From NCBI GenBank assembly GCA_903861185.1, contig CAIOTK010000347.1:1-50400 (forward strand): DNA of 50,400 nucleotides. Direction: 5' to 3'. The translations under genes were made by a program, and so were the position numbers. Positions 9,101-17,733 of this stretch are shown here, piece after piece (position 1 is the first letter of the stretch; each line of letters opens with the position of its first letter). Under the pieces are notes generated by a model. The model saw nothing but the letters and a program-made list of their open reading frames with translations, was not told where the DNA came from and searched no databases. The DNA is from an uncultured Opitutia bacterium. GTDB lineage: Bacteria; Verrucomicrobiota; Verrucomicrobiia; Opitutales; Opitutaceae.

Positions 9101-9468
9101 CCCTCAATATCTACGTACAGATCGGCCTGATCACCCTCGTGGGTCTGATCGCGAAGAACGGAATCCTCATCGTCGAATTCGCCAATAGCCTCCAGCACGA
9201 AGGCGTCAGCAAGCTGGAGGCGATTCGCCGAGCCTCCGCCACGCGGCTCCGGCCCGTGCTGATGACGTCCGCCGCTACGGTGTTCGGCCACCTGATGCTG
9301 ATCTTCGTCACCGGCCCCGGCGCAGCCTCGCGTAACAGCATCGGCTGGGTGCTGGTGGTTGGGATGGCGGTCGGCACCGTTTTCACCCTCTTCGTGGTTC
9401 CCGCCTTCTACGCTTTGATCGCCCGCGAGCTCGCCCCTCGGCCGGCCACCTCCGTTCCCTCCGCATGA
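6175..9468 (+). CDS. RND multidrug efflux permease (AcrB/MexF-like) with an extra hydrophobic insertion
   Basis: This is a proton-driven inner-membrane pump. TM1 follows the N-terminal FTDLFVRKPV motif. The TM4 proton-relay aspartates are D404/D405 (GIVVDDAIVVVEN), and the TM10 lysine is K994 (GLIAKNGILIVEFAN). The porter-domain motifs are present in both halves. At 1097 residues it is about 50-60 longer than typical members. The TM4 aspartates sit near the AcrB positions (407/408), but the lysine is 54 beyond AcrB K940. The excess lies at about 535-600, where two hydrophobic stretches precede the ordinary TM7 (about 603-622, followed by SELAPKEDQG). Its stop overlaps the next gene by ATGA. 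Confidence 0.95.
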   Translation: MQERSFTDLFVRKPVVALVVNITLLVLGVVSFYQLNTRQYPRSDSAVVKISTVYFGASAETVRGYITTQLERVVASADGIDYIESESRAGFSLISVYLRLNYDTNAALAQISSKIDQVRSELPPEAESPTISVETSDNQFASMYISFYGDQLAPNQVTDYLNRMVQPALSSVKGVQRADILGGRVFAMRVWLKPDALAAHGISPAEVRQALATNNALAAVGSTKGTMLTMSLVANTDLRSAAEFRELVVARRGDTIVRLSDVAEVVLGAETYDDEVRFAGESATFMGIWVLPTESTVEVVKRVRALLPTIERDLPGGLRMRVGYDATKYIDDSLREILRTLAETLVIVALVIFLFLGSLRSVIIPLVAMPLSLLGALTMMLAFGFTINLLTLLAVVLAVGIVVDDAIVVVENVERHIRAGQTPFDAALLGARELVGPVISMTITLAAVYAPIAFQGGLTGALFREFALTLAGAVAISGFVALTLSPMMSAQLLRGGAHEERGLVGLSNRLFDRLRDSYEGVVGAMLSLRADRRPAWVLAGWSLIAWLPLWPLAVGVVWLLFGADGVKAAAVPAALGLLGASVLGAILVFAFDLALGRRYRTVQFVLAGSLLLTVLLLPFFQFAQSELAPKEDQGVVFSILAPSPTATIEQNSIYAREVQKIYQSVPEYDASFQVTSANFGISGMILKPWSERRRTSVEIGDSLQAPAAAVAGVNVIVNTPDPLPAGGQLPIEFVLRSTASHREMLDVAQQLVIHANTQDPAAGGPPVFYFADKDLKFDLPQAEIEIDREKVAAMGLSLVDVARDLGSMLGGGYVNRFVNDGRSYRVIPQVERGERLNAEQLLNYHIRGPQGQLISLGTIASIRETVQPRTLNRFQQLNSVKITGVGPSIDAALRKLEAKAAEILPAGYTIDYGGQSRQLRTEGKALGKAALLAVLLIFLVLAAQFNSFRDPFIILLGSVPLAIVAAMLPVFLGVSTLNIYVQIGLITLVGLIAKNGILIVEFANSLQHEGVSKLEAIRRASATRLRPVLMTSAATVFGHLMLIFVTGPGAASRNSIGWVLVVGMAVGTVFTLFVVPAFYALIARELAPRPATSVPSA

Positions 9469-10799
9469 CCTCGTTCCGCCTCCCGCTGTTCTGGGCACTG
9501 CGCCGCGCCGTGCCGGCCCTCGTCGCCGCGTCGGTCTGGGCGGCGCCGTCCCTGCCGCCGGGCCCGCTCGACCTAGCAGGCGCGTTGCGTTTCGCGCTCG
9601 ATCACAATCTCGCGATCCAACAGGCGCGGGAGCGGATCCGCCAACAGGACGGCGTGGTGCTTGAGGTCGGGGCGCGTCGCCTGCCCACGGTGGGGGCGTC
9701 GGCGCTCTATCAGCGCAACGACACCGATGTCTCCCAGAGCTTTCCTGCGTCCGAGCAGGCCTGGCAACTGAGTCTCACGGCCACGCAGGTGGTGTATTCC
9801 GCGGGCGCCGTTCCCGCCGCGGTGCAGGCGTCCAAGCTCACCCGCGACGCGGCTACGCTTGAGCTCCAAGCCGTGATCAACACGGCGCTGCTGCAGGTGC
9901 GCGCTGCGTTTCTCGAGGTCCTCCTGTCGCGGGAGCAGATCAAGGTGCAGGAGTCTAACTTGGAGCTCTTGCGCGAGCAGCTGCGCACGGTGTCCGATCG
10001 CTACCAGGCCGGGACGGTGTCGAGTTTCGAGAAGCTCCGGGCGGAGGTGGCCGTCGCCAACGCCCAGGTCCCCCTGATCACCGCACGCAATGGGCTCCGT
10101 CTCGCGGGCGAGAACCTGCGCCTCGCCCTCGGCCTAGTGGCCGCGCCGGGTACCCCTCGGCCGGAGCTTGAGGTCTCGGGCACCCTCACGTTTACGCCGC
10201 AGAGTTTCGACCGGGCCGCCGCTCTCGACGCCGCCCGCGCGCAGCGCCCCGACCTACAACGGCTCGCCAAGCTGGCCAGCGCGCGCGAGGAGGGCATCAC
10301 CACCGCCCGGGCAGGCCTCTATCCCAACGTTGCCGCCTTCGGGGGGTGGAGCCTGCGCAAGGGGCCAACTTCCCAGTTCGGCGATTCCAATCACGGCTGG
10401 CTCCTCGGGGTGCAATCGCAATGGGACATCTTTGACGGCCGCGCCACGCGGGGACGGGAAGCTCAAGCCCGCTCGGCGTTGAACCAGACCCGGCTGCTGC
10501 TCGCCGAGGCGGAGCTTTCGGTCGACGTGGAAGTCAGCCGCGCCCATTCGGGTTGGCAGCAGGCTTCCGAGTTAGCGGACGCCTCGGCGCGCGTGGTCGA
10601 GCAGGCTACCGAGGCAGTCCGCCTCGCCAACGCCCGATACGAGGCGGGTTCCGGCACGCAACTGGACGTGCTGTCTGCTCAGGTTGAGCTGACGACTGCC
10701 CGGACGAACCAGATCCAGGCCTTCTACCAATACAACGTCGCGGTGGCAGCGCTCCGGAAGGCGATCGGGCAGGCGGATGAGCTAATCGCGCGGCCTTGA
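9465..10799 (+). CDS. TolC-family outer membrane efflux channel
   Basis: This is the outer-membrane exit duct of the tripartite pump. The 444 residues start with a signal peptide (Arg-rich n-region, hydrophobic core, cleavage near VWAAPS). Two structural repeats of long amphipathic coils follow, e.g. ALDHNLAIQQARERIRQQDG, RYQAGTVSSFEKLRAEVAVA and the matching second-half RYEAGSGTQLDVLSAQVELT, as expected of TolC hairpins. The start codon overlaps the pump stop (ATGA at 9465-9468), so the two are translationally coupled. No lipobox cysteine is visible, unlike the OprM group. Confidence 0.93.
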   Translation: MTSFRLPLFWALRRAVPALVAASVWAAPSLPPGPLDLAGALRFALDHNLAIQQARERIRQQDGVVLEVGARRLPTVGASALYQRNDTDVSQSFPASEQAWQLSLTATQVVYSAGAVPAAVQASKLTRDAATLELQAVINTALLQVRAAFLEVLLSREQIKVQESNLELLREQLRTVSDRYQAGTVSSFEKLRAEVAVANAQVPLITARNGLRLAGENLRLALGLVAAPGTPRPELEVSGTLTFTPQSFDRAAALDAARAQRPDLQRLAKLASAREEGITTARAGLYPNVAAFGGWSLRKGPTSQFGDSNHGWLLGVQSQWDIFDGRATRGREAQARSALNQTRLLLAEAELSVDVEVSRAHSGWQQASELADASARVVEQATEAVRLANARYEAGSGTQLDVLSAQVELTTARTNQIQAFYQYNVAVAALRKAIGQADELIARP

Positions 10800-10884
10800 G
10801 CCGGGCTGGACGCCGCGCCGTCCTTCGGACAGGTTGGGTGGTGGGGAACCTCCGCCCTCTGTTGGTTGTCCCGCCTCCCGCTTG

Positions 10885-13737
10885 ATGAGCAACGCGCGTG
10901 TCTTCCTCCTCCTCTTCGCGGCGCTTGCGCTGGCGGCGGTCGGAGCCGGGCTCACGCCAGCGGTCCAGTCCGGGATCGGGCAACTCCTGCTGCGGCGATC
11001 CGTCGACCCGGCGGTCGAGCTCGAGTCAGCACGGTTCGATTGGGACGGTGCCCTGCGGGTGCGGGACCTTCGGCTGCGATCGCCGGGAGTGCAGCTAACC
11101 GTCGCCGACGCCGAGCTTCACGTGTGGCTGGGCAGCTTGTGGGGCGCCGGGAGGCCCCTGTTTCGAGAGGTCCAGTTGCGCGGTTGTGTGATCGAACCAC
11201 TGGCTGCGACCAGAATTGCGGAAACGTGGCGGGAGCAGTTGCGGGCATCGCTGGCGGCGACGCTCGTTTCCGCCCGGTTAGAAGCGGAGGGGGAAGTGCG
11301 GTTGCCCGGGGAGACCGGGAGGGTCGGATTCCGGGCGACCGGGTCGGGACAGGCCCCCGGCGGGGATCGAGCGTTGCGGGTGGAGTTCACGCTGCTTCCG
11401 GAGGGGACCTTCCTCCCGGTCGTTGAGGGCCGGTTAAGGATGGCACTTCCGGCCGGGGCGGCCGCGCCGCTGCGCGCCGAGTTGGAGGCCCGCGTTCGCG
11501 GGCAGGGCTGGCCGCCAGAGTTGACCGTGGCTGGGGAACTGACGGACGGGCAGACCGCGGGCGGTGGCGCGTGGATGCTCCGAGTCCGTGCGGCGGACCG
11601 GGAGGTCGCGCGGCTCAACGGGCGGTTACCCGAGGTCGGGGAGGAGTGGCGATTCCGGTGGTCGGCGGACTTTCGTGGGGAGGAGGTGGCGGGGCTTATC
11701 CCCGAGTCACGCTGGGCCGGCGAACGGATCGTGGGCGAGGGGGAAGTGCGCTGGTCGCCCGGCCCGGGGGTAGTCGCGGTGCAGGGGAAGGCCGAGGTGG
11801 AGCTGGGTGCCGCGGCGCGGGCTCATCCTGCGATCGCGCCTCTCGGTCTTACCGGCGGGGACGCGGAGTTTGAGTTCCGCGCCGGTACGCGGGTGTGGGC
11901 GTTCGAGAGGCTGGCCGTGCGCCTGCGAGCGGGCGGGGCAGCGCCCGTCCTGCGGCTCATCGCCCGCCAGCCCTGGGCGGTGGACTGGCGTGACTGGGCC
12001 TTTCAAGCGAGGGAGCCGGAAGCGGACCTGCTCGCTTTGGAAGTCTTGGACTTCAACCTGCCGCCGCTGCGCTGGGAGGAGCTCAGCGTGGACGGCGGGC
12101 TGGTACGGGGAAGTCTGATCGGCCGGGTGAGCGCCGGCGGTCTCGCGCTCCGGACAGACGGAAATCTGCAGGTCACCGGACTGTTTGTCGGGGCGGGGGA
12201 TAAGCGATGGGCCGAGGCTCTGGCCCTGACGCTGAAAGGGGGGCTCCGAGTCGCTTCCGAGGGCTGGAGCGCGGAGGTGGATGAGTTGCGGCTTAGTGGG
12301 AAGCAGGGCGAATTTGCCGTCCTCGAAGCCAAGGGGGGCCGCCTCACGGGTCAGCGGGAAACCTGGAAGATGGCGGGAAGGGGGCGCGTAGAACTTGCGC
12401 CAGCGGCCGCCAGTTTCACCGCGGGCCGTGGGTTCGGCCTTTCGGATGGGATCCTTGAGTTGGATGCGGGTGCGACGGGCGGGGCGGTGACCTCGCTCCA
12501 TGCGCACGTGCGGGCCTCCGGCCTGCGGGCGACGACCGAGCTGCCCGATCTGCGGCTCGACGCGCGGATCGACCGGGAATCCTCGGGGCGGTTGAAATTC
12601 CACGTGCCACTTGAGACCGGATCCGGTCCGAGCCTCTCCCGGGTGCTGCTCGCGGGCGCGATGGAACCTGCCGATCGCGGGGGCGGACGTATCGAGCTCG
12701 CAGTCACGGGTCCCCGGCTCGACCTCTCGGCGCTGGGTCGAGTCGGGGCGCTGTTCGCCGGCGAGGATTCCGTTACGGGGAATGCGGTGCCGTGGGCCGG
12801 CTGGTCGGGCAGCCTGATGGCCCGGATTGACGAGCTGGTGGCCGGCGAGGGCGCATTCTGGCGGAATACGCGGGCGCGGTTCCGGTTCGAGGAGTCGCTC
12901 CTGCAGGCAGATGAGCTGGAGTCGGTCCTTGCCGGCGGCGCGAGCCTGCGGGCAAGCGGAACCCTTCGCCACCTACCCAGTGAAGGTGGATCCTACAGTC
13001 TCCAATCGGCGTTGGTGTTGCGCGATTGGAACCCTGGAGAAACGGAGGGCGGGCCCGGCTGGTTTTCCGGCAAACTAGACTTCGCGGGTTCCCTGCGTTC
13101 TCGCGCTCGGGATCTGGCGGCTTTGTGGGCGGCGCTGGAGGGGGAGGTGCATCTGGTCTCGCGCGGCGGCACGCTGCGGGTGTTTCCGGTCAACCTGCCT
13201 CCCGTGCCGGCGGGGTCCGGCCGGGTGGCCGAGATCCTCGCGGCGGCGGGCGGTGCGCTGGAGTCCCTGGGGGTACGCCGCGATCCGCCGTTGTCTCGCG
13301 GCCGGGCGGTGGCGGAGCTTTCGGCCGCCCTCCATCCGCTCGCGTTCGACCAACTCAGCGTGGTCGCCGCACGGGACGCCGCGGGGCACCTCAGCCTGCG
13401 TCACCTCGTGGTGCTCACTCCGGAACTGCGGCTGACGGGCGGTGGCAATCTCCTGCGGCGCCCGGGGAGCGACTTCCTCGAGGGATCCCTTGCGCTCGAG
13501 CTGCAGTTACGAGCGCGGGGGCGGCCGGCTGATTTGCTGCGAGGCTTGGGGGCGCTCGACGAAGTGCCCGACGAATGGGGCTATGCCGCGGCGGGGCTAC
13601 CCCTGCGGGTGCGCGGTACCCTGGCGCGGCCGGACGCCAGCGATCTCAGCGTGCGCCTCGCCGCTTTGGCCCTAGAGCGCAATCCGGTTTCCGAGCGCGC
13701 GGCCGACTGGTTTAACCGGATCCGTCGGGCAAAATGA
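10885..13737 (+). CDS. Large AsmA/YdbH-like envelope protein
   Basis: The 950-residue product has one N-terminal membrane anchor (about 5-27: VFLLLFAALALAAVGAGLTP). A very long periplasmic region of repetitive beta strands rich in Gly, Arg, Leu and Val follows. The C-terminal end (AAAGLPLRVRGTLARPDASD) matches the closing pattern of AsmA-like/YdbH proteins. That family forms beta-taco bridges implicated in moving phospholipids between membranes. Assignment is by architecture and tail motif, not by a recognised catalytic residue. The ATG at 10885 is chosen because the anchor follows at once. It lies 85 nt after the TolC gene and 25 nt before the ATPase gene; whether it belongs with either is unknown. 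Confidence 0.7.
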   Translation: MSNARVFLLLFAALALAAVGAGLTPAVQSGIGQLLLRRSVDPAVELESARFDWDGALRVRDLRLRSPGVQLTVADAELHVWLGSLWGAGRPLFREVQLRGCVIEPLAATRIAETWREQLRASLAATLVSARLEAEGEVRLPGETGRVGFRATGSGQAPGGDRALRVEFTLLPEGTFLPVVEGRLRMALPAGAAAPLRAELEARVRGQGWPPELTVAGELTDGQTAGGGAWMLRVRAADREVARLNGRLPEVGEEWRFRWSADFRGEEVAGLIPESRWAGERIVGEGEVRWSPGPGVVAVQGKAEVELGAAARAHPAIAPLGLTGGDAEFEFRAGTRVWAFERLAVRLRAGGAAPVLRLIARQPWAVDWRDWAFQAREPEADLLALEVLDFNLPPLRWEELSVDGGLVRGSLIGRVSAGGLALRTDGNLQVTGLFVGAGDKRWAEALALTLKGGLRVASEGWSAEVDELRLSGKQGEFAVLEAKGGRLTGQRETWKMAGRGRVELAPAAASFTAGRGFGLSDGILELDAGATGGAVTSLHAHVRASGLRATTELPDLRLDARIDRESSGRLKFHVPLETGSGPSLSRVLLAGAMEPADRGGGRIELAVTGPRLDLSALGRVGALFAGEDSVTGNAVPWAGWSGSLMARIDELVAGEGAFWRNTRARFRFEESLLQADELESVLAGGASLRASGTLRHLPSEGGSYSLQSALVLRDWNPGETEGGPGWFSGKLDFAGSLRSRARDLAALWAALEGEVHLVSRGGTLRVFPVNLPPVPAGSGRVAEILAAAGGALESLGVRRDPPLSRGRAVAELSAALHPLAFDQLSVVAARDAAGHLSLRHLVVLTPELRLTGGGNLLRRPGSDFLEGSLALELQLRARGRPADLLRGLGALDEVPDEWGYAAAGLPLRVRGTLARPDASDLSVRLAALALERNPVSERAADWFNRIRRAK

Positions 13738-13762
13738 CCGGGACGTTGCCAAGCGGGTAACG

Positions 13763-14767
13763 TTGCCCAAACTGCCGCGTGTGATCGCGTCCATCGCCTT
13801 TCATCGCTTCAAGGCCCTGCGGCAGACGCGCATCGAGTTACAGCCCTTCAACCTGATCATCGGTCCCAACGGCAGCGGAAAGACGAGTCTCATCGAGTCG
13901 ATTCTGACCCTACGGCGTTTGGCGGTGTTGCCGTTAGCTGGGGCCGAATCGGTGCAGCGGGGCGAGGGGCCGGAGATCCGCTTCGGGTTTGCGGCCCCGC
14001 ACGCGGGGATCAGCGCGATCCTAGGCTGCGCGGGGGAGGGCCAATGCGATTTTCTGCGGGTGGAGCCGGCGGGGACGCCTGCGTGGCCCGCGCTCCGCGC
14101 CGGGCTGGCGACCGTCCGGGGCTATGCGCTCGAGCACGAAGCGATGACGCGCCCTTGTCCCCCGGGCGACGGAGCGGAACTGACGGCGGACGGAGCCAAC
14201 CTTGCGGCCGTGCTAGTGCAGCTTAGAGAGCGCACGCCGGCAGTGTATGCGGCCCTCCAAGCGGAACTCCTCCGCCTGTTGCCGGAGTTTTCTGCGCTGG
14301 AAGCCGGTCCGGGCCCGAGCGGTGGGCTCACCTTCGGCCTGCGATTGGCGGAGGGTGGCGAATTGCTCGGCGCGGAGGAGTTGTCCCAAGGTACGCTTTA
14401 TGTCGTCGCGCTGCTCGCGCTTGCCTTTGACCCGACCCCGCCGCGCATCCTGTGTCTAGAGGAGGTGGACCGCGGCGTGCATCCCCGGATGTTCCGCGAG
14501 GTGCGCGATGTGCTCTATCGGCTCAGCTATCCGCCGGCGGATGCGGGCCGCGCGGGGGTGCAGGTGATCGCGACGACCCACTCCCCATATTTCATCGATC
14601 TGTTCCGGGATCATCCGGAGGAGGTGATCATCTCGCAGAAGACCGGCCGCGCGGCCATTTTAGAACGACTGGCGGACCGCCCCGACCTCCCCGAGTTGCT
14701 GCGAGAGGGATCGCTCGGCGAGATGTGGTACAGCGGAATCCTCGGCGGGGTGCCGGAGGAGCGATGA
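13763..14767 (+). CDS. RecF/OLD-like AAA (ABC-type) ATPase of a two-gene ATPase-TOPRIM pair
   Basis: The 334 residues form one ABC-type ATPase head without a long coiled coil. The N-terminal strand IASIAFHRFKAL precedes Walker A GPNGSGKT (34-41). The signature-like ELSQGT is at 206-211, Walker B ILCLEEVD at 229-236 with D-loop HP (240-241), and the switch histidine is in TTHSPYF (H273). This layout is typical of AAA_21/AAA_15 ATPases paired with nuclease or TOPRIM partners. No ATG lies near the homology start; TTG at 13763 or GTG at 13781 (before IASIAF) must be used. It overlaps the next gene by ATGA. A role in defence or DNA repair is inferred from architecture and pairing. Confidence 0.85.
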   Translation: MPKLPRVIASIAFHRFKALRQTRIELQPFNLIIGPNGSGKTSLIESILTLRRLAVLPLAGAESVQRGEGPEIRFGFAAPHAGISAILGCAGEGQCDFLRVEPAGTPAWPALRAGLATVRGYALEHEAMTRPCPPGDGAELTADGANLAAVLVQLRERTPAVYAALQAELLRLLPEFSALEAGPGPSGGLTFGLRLAEGGELLGAEELSQGTLYVVALLALAFDPTPPRILCLEEVDRGVHPRMFREVRDVLYRLSYPPADAGRAGVQVIATTHSPYFIDLFRDHPEEVIISQKTGRAAILERLADRPDLPELLREGSLGEMWYSGILGGVPEER

Positions 14768-15438
14768 ACGTCGCCCTGTTGAGCGAGTCCCCGGCGGACG
14801 AGGCGGCGTTACGGGAACTGGTCACGGGGGTGCTGCGGGTGCGCCCTCGCTTCATCGCTCCCGGATTCCGGGCGCGCGGCTGGCCCAACGTCGCCCAACT
14901 GCTGCCGGCGGTGATCCGCCACCTTCATTTTAACACCGATGCGGACGCGCTCGTCGTGACGGTGGACGCGGACGATTCGGTGGTGCATGGGGCGGCGCAT
15001 GAGCGCCCGGGTTACTTCCATCCGCATTGCCGAATGTGCCAGCTGAGGGCAGTACACCGGCAGACGACTAAGAAGCTGCCGCCGGCGCGGGGCCGAGAAC
15101 GCCTGCTGCGGGCCGTGGGAGTGGCGGTGCCGGCAATCGAGGCGTGGTACCTGTGCGGCCGGGATCCGGCGGTCACCGAGGCGGCGTGGGTCGAGGGCAA
15201 CGCACGGGGTGCTCGCCCCTACAGCCGGGCCGAGCTAAAGCTGCGGGTCTACGCGACGGAGCGGCCGAGTCTCGCGCACGAGATCGACTGTGCCCTGCGG
15301 GAAGTGGAACGGCACCGGGCGGATTCCCGCCGGCTGGAACACGAGTTTCCCGGGTTCGCGGCGCTGGCGGCTGATCTCCGCGCGGCGCGCGACCGCCCGC
15401 CGAACTTAGTGTCCGCGGCCGGTTCGAGCCCGGCGTGA
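14764..15438 (+). CDS. TOPRIM/DUF4276-like partner of the upstream ATPase
   Basis: The 224-residue protein is coupled to the ATPase gene by an ATGA overlap. It shows a TOPRIM-like layout: an acidic residue after strand 1 (LLSESPADE, E8), a D-x-D-D cluster ending a hydrophobic strand (ALVVTVDADDS, D68/D70/D71), and VPAIEAWYL (E126), which resembles the conserved EAW-L block of DUF4276/DUF4435-type proteins. A compact HPHCRMC motif (86-92) between these could bind metal. TOPRIM partners of ABC-type ATPases include OLD nucleases and PARIS AriB; this protein is shorter than AriB. The family call is by motif only, and nuclease activity is unproven. Confidence 0.6.
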   Translation: MNVALLSESPADEAALRELVTGVLRVRPRFIAPGFRARGWPNVAQLLPAVIRHLHFNTDADALVVTVDADDSVVHGAAHERPGYFHPHCRMCQLRAVHRQTTKKLPPARGRERLLRAVGVAVPAIEAWYLCGRDPAVTEAAWVEGNARGARPYSRAELKLRVYATERPSLAHEIDCALREVERHRADSRRLEHEFPGFAALAADLRAARDRPPNLVSAAGSSPA

Positions 15439-15507
15439 GAAAAGGCTTCCCAGTCGCGAAGCTTTCCCCAACAAGCCCCGCAGCCCCATCCGCTTCGTCG
15501 CCCGCCG

Positions 15508-17733
15508 ATGTTCCGCCGTCGATCCTTCCTGCCGCTGTACCTTGAATTGTTCGCGCACCTCGTGGCGCGGCTGCTTTACCGGGTCCGGACCTCCGGGTTG
15601 GAAAACTTCCCCGCCCGAGGAGGGGTCCTGCTGATCGCCAACCACCTCTCCTATGTCGACGTGGTGGTGCTGCAGCTCGCCTGCCCGCGGCCGATCCGGT
15701 TCGTCGCGCACCACTGGCTGCGGCGCAACGGGTTCCTGAACTGGTGCTTCGAGCGCTCCGGCAGCATCGGCATCTCCGCCGCCCAGCCGCGCTCGGGAAT
15801 GCAGGGTGCCGTCGAGGCGCTCCGGCGGGGTGAGGTGGTCTGCATTTGTCCGGAGGGGCACATCTCCCGGACTGGGCAGTTAATGCGGTTGCATCGTGGT
15901 TTCGAGGTCATTGCCGCGCGGGCGGGCGTATCTGTGGTCGCGGCAGCGGTCGACGGCCTCTGGGGATCGATCTTCTCCTTCGCCGGCAATAAGTGCCTGT
16001 GGAAATCGCCCCGCCTCCTACCGACGCCCGTCCACGTGGCATTCGGTCGTCCGCAGCCTGCGGCTCAGGCTGGGGTGGAGTGGGCGCGGCGCGAACTTCT
16101 CGATCTGGGCGAACGTGCGTTTCAAGAGCGGCCGACGCTCCGGCGGCACTTGGGCCGCGAGTCGGTCCGTGCCCTCACGAAGCAGCCGGGACGGATTCTG
16201 GTCATTGACCGCACAGCCGACCGCCGAGCCCTCTCCAGCGCCCAGATCTTCGCCGCTGCCGCCCTCCTCTCGCGGCGCCTCCGGGCGCGGGTCCCCGGCC
16301 GGCGGGTCGGCATCGTCCTGCCGCCCGGTGCCGGCGGCTTCATCGCCAACCTCGCGGTGGTAATGGCCGGCAAGGTACCGGTGAACCTCAACTTCACCGC
16401 GGGGCGCGACGCGGTCCTCGCGAGCCTGCGTATCGCCGGGATCGAGACGGTGCTGTCCGCGAAGGCGATGCAGGAGAAAGTGCCCGCGTTCCCGTGGCCG
16501 GCGGGAACGCTCGACCTCCGGGCCGAGATCGAGGCTGCAGGCGGGCGTCGCGCGATGCTGCCGTGGCTGCTCGCCGCGTGGCTGTTACCAAACCAGGTCT
16601 GCGCCAACCTGCTCGGCCTGCCGCGGATCGGCGACCGCGAGGAGGCCGGCCTGCTCTTCACCAGCGGCAGTTCGGGCGAGCCCAAGGGCGTTGTGCTCAC
16701 GCACCGCAACCTCCTCGCTAACTGCGACCAGATCTCTTCGCTCTCGATTCTCCCCGCGAGGTCCTCGGTGCTCGGCTGCCTCCCGATCTTCCACAGCTTC
16801 GGCTTCACCGTCACCCTCTGGTACCCGATCCTCCGCGGCAGCCGCGTGATCACGGTGCCAAGCCCGCTCGACACCCGGCGGATCATCGACGCGATCGCGG
16901 CCGAGCAGGTGCAGGTGATGGTCGGGGCGCCCACCTTTATCCGCCCGATTCTGAAGAAAGCGCAGCCGGCAGAATTGCGCTCCCTCGACCTTGTCGTCAC
17001 CGGGGCCGAGCGGCTGCCGGATGACCTCCAGGCCGATTTCCTGCGGCAGTACCACATCGATATCCAGCAGGGTTACGGTCTCACCGAGACCTCCCCGGCC
17101 ACGAACATAACCCAGCCGGACCCCCCGATCGTTTTTTCCACCAACGAGCCGCAGGCGGGGAAACGCGCGGGCTCGGTGGGCCGCCTCCTGCCCGGTCTTA
17201 CCGCTCGCATCGTTGATCCCGAGACGATGGAGGAGCGCCCCGAGACTTCGACGGGCTTGATCCTTTTGCGTGGCGCCAACGTTTTCGAGGGCTACCTCGA
17301 CGATCCCGGCAAGACCCGGCAGGCGTTTTGCCGCGGTTGGTTCGTCACCGGTGACCTCGGACGTTTTGACGAGGATGGCTTTCTTTACATCGAGGGTCGG
17401 CTGTCGCGCTTCTCTAAGATTGCCGGCGAAATGGTGCCCCACGGTACGGTGGAGATGCGCATCGTGGAAGCCTTCGGCTGGGATCAGTCAGAGCAACCGG
17501 TGGTGTACGTCACCGGCATCCCGGACCAGGCGAAGGGCGAGGCGCTCGTCTTGCTGACCACCCAAGCGGTGACGCCGGAGCAGCTGCGCGCGCGGCTGGC
17601 CGAGCGGGGGCTACCGAATCTCTGGGTGCCCAAGATCGTTCACCGCGTGGAGCGGATCCCGATGCTCGGGACCGGCAAGACCGACCTCAAGCAGTGCCGC
17701 GAGCTCGCGCTGCACGCCGTCAAGGTGGGCTAG
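15508..17733 (+). CDS. aas: Bifunctional acyltransferase / acyl-ACP synthetase (Aas-like)
   Basis: The 741 residues fuse a PlsC-type acyltransferase to an AMP-forming acyl-ligase. The acyltransferase shows NHLSYVD (H46, D51: the HX4D catalytic pair) and CPEGHISRTG (114-123). The ligase shows the AMP/ATP loop LFTSGSSGEPKGV (383-395), the YGLTETSPA motif, and GWFVTGDLGRFDEDGFLYIEGR. In E. coli, Aas reacylates lysophosphatidylethanolamine using fatty acids activated on ACP at the inner membrane. No LplT transporter gene is adjacent, unlike in E. coli. The last 14 nt overlap the convergent DTW gene. The start ATG at 15508 gives the expected short amphipathic lead to the acyltransferase. Confidence 0.9.
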   Translation: MFRRRSFLPLYLELFAHLVARLLYRVRTSGLENFPARGGVLLIANHLSYVDVVVLQLACPRPIRFVAHHWLRRNGFLNWCFERSGSIGISAAQPRSGMQGAVEALRRGEVVCICPEGHISRTGQLMRLHRGFEVIAARAGVSVVAAAVDGLWGSIFSFAGNKCLWKSPRLLPTPVHVAFGRPQPAAQAGVEWARRELLDLGERAFQERPTLRRHLGRESVRALTKQPGRILVIDRTADRRALSSAQIFAAAALLSRRLRARVPGRRVGIVLPPGAGGFIANLAVVMAGKVPVNLNFTAGRDAVLASLRIAGIETVLSAKAMQEKVPAFPWPAGTLDLRAEIEAAGGRRAMLPWLLAAWLLPNQVCANLLGLPRIGDREEAGLLFTSGSSGEPKGVVLTHRNLLANCDQISSLSILPARSSVLGCLPIFHSFGFTVTLWYPILRGSRVITVPSPLDTRRIIDAIAAEQVQVMVGAPTFIRPILKKAQPAELRSLDLVVTGAERLPDDLQADFLRQYHIDIQQGYGLTETSPATNITQPDPPIVFSTNEPQAGKRAGSVGRLLPGLTARIVDPETMEERPETSTGLILLRGANVFEGYLDDPGKTRQAFCRGWFVTGDLGRFDEDGFLYIEGRLSRFSKIAGEMVPHGTVEMRIVEAFGWDQSEQPVVYVTGIPDQAKGEALVLLTTQAVTPEQLRARLAERGLPNLWVPKIVHRVERIPMLGTGKTDLKQCRELALHAVKVG

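Noticed and set aside
11707-12972. 421-residue minus-strand open frame inside the AsmA-like gene
   Set aside because: Arg/Pro/Gln-rich shadow. The plus-strand gene has an anchor and a family tail motif.
13763-15438. Septu (PtuA/PtuB) identity of the ATPase pair
   Set aside because: The second protein has no HNH nuclease pattern; its residues fit a TOPRIM/DUF4276-like layout instead.
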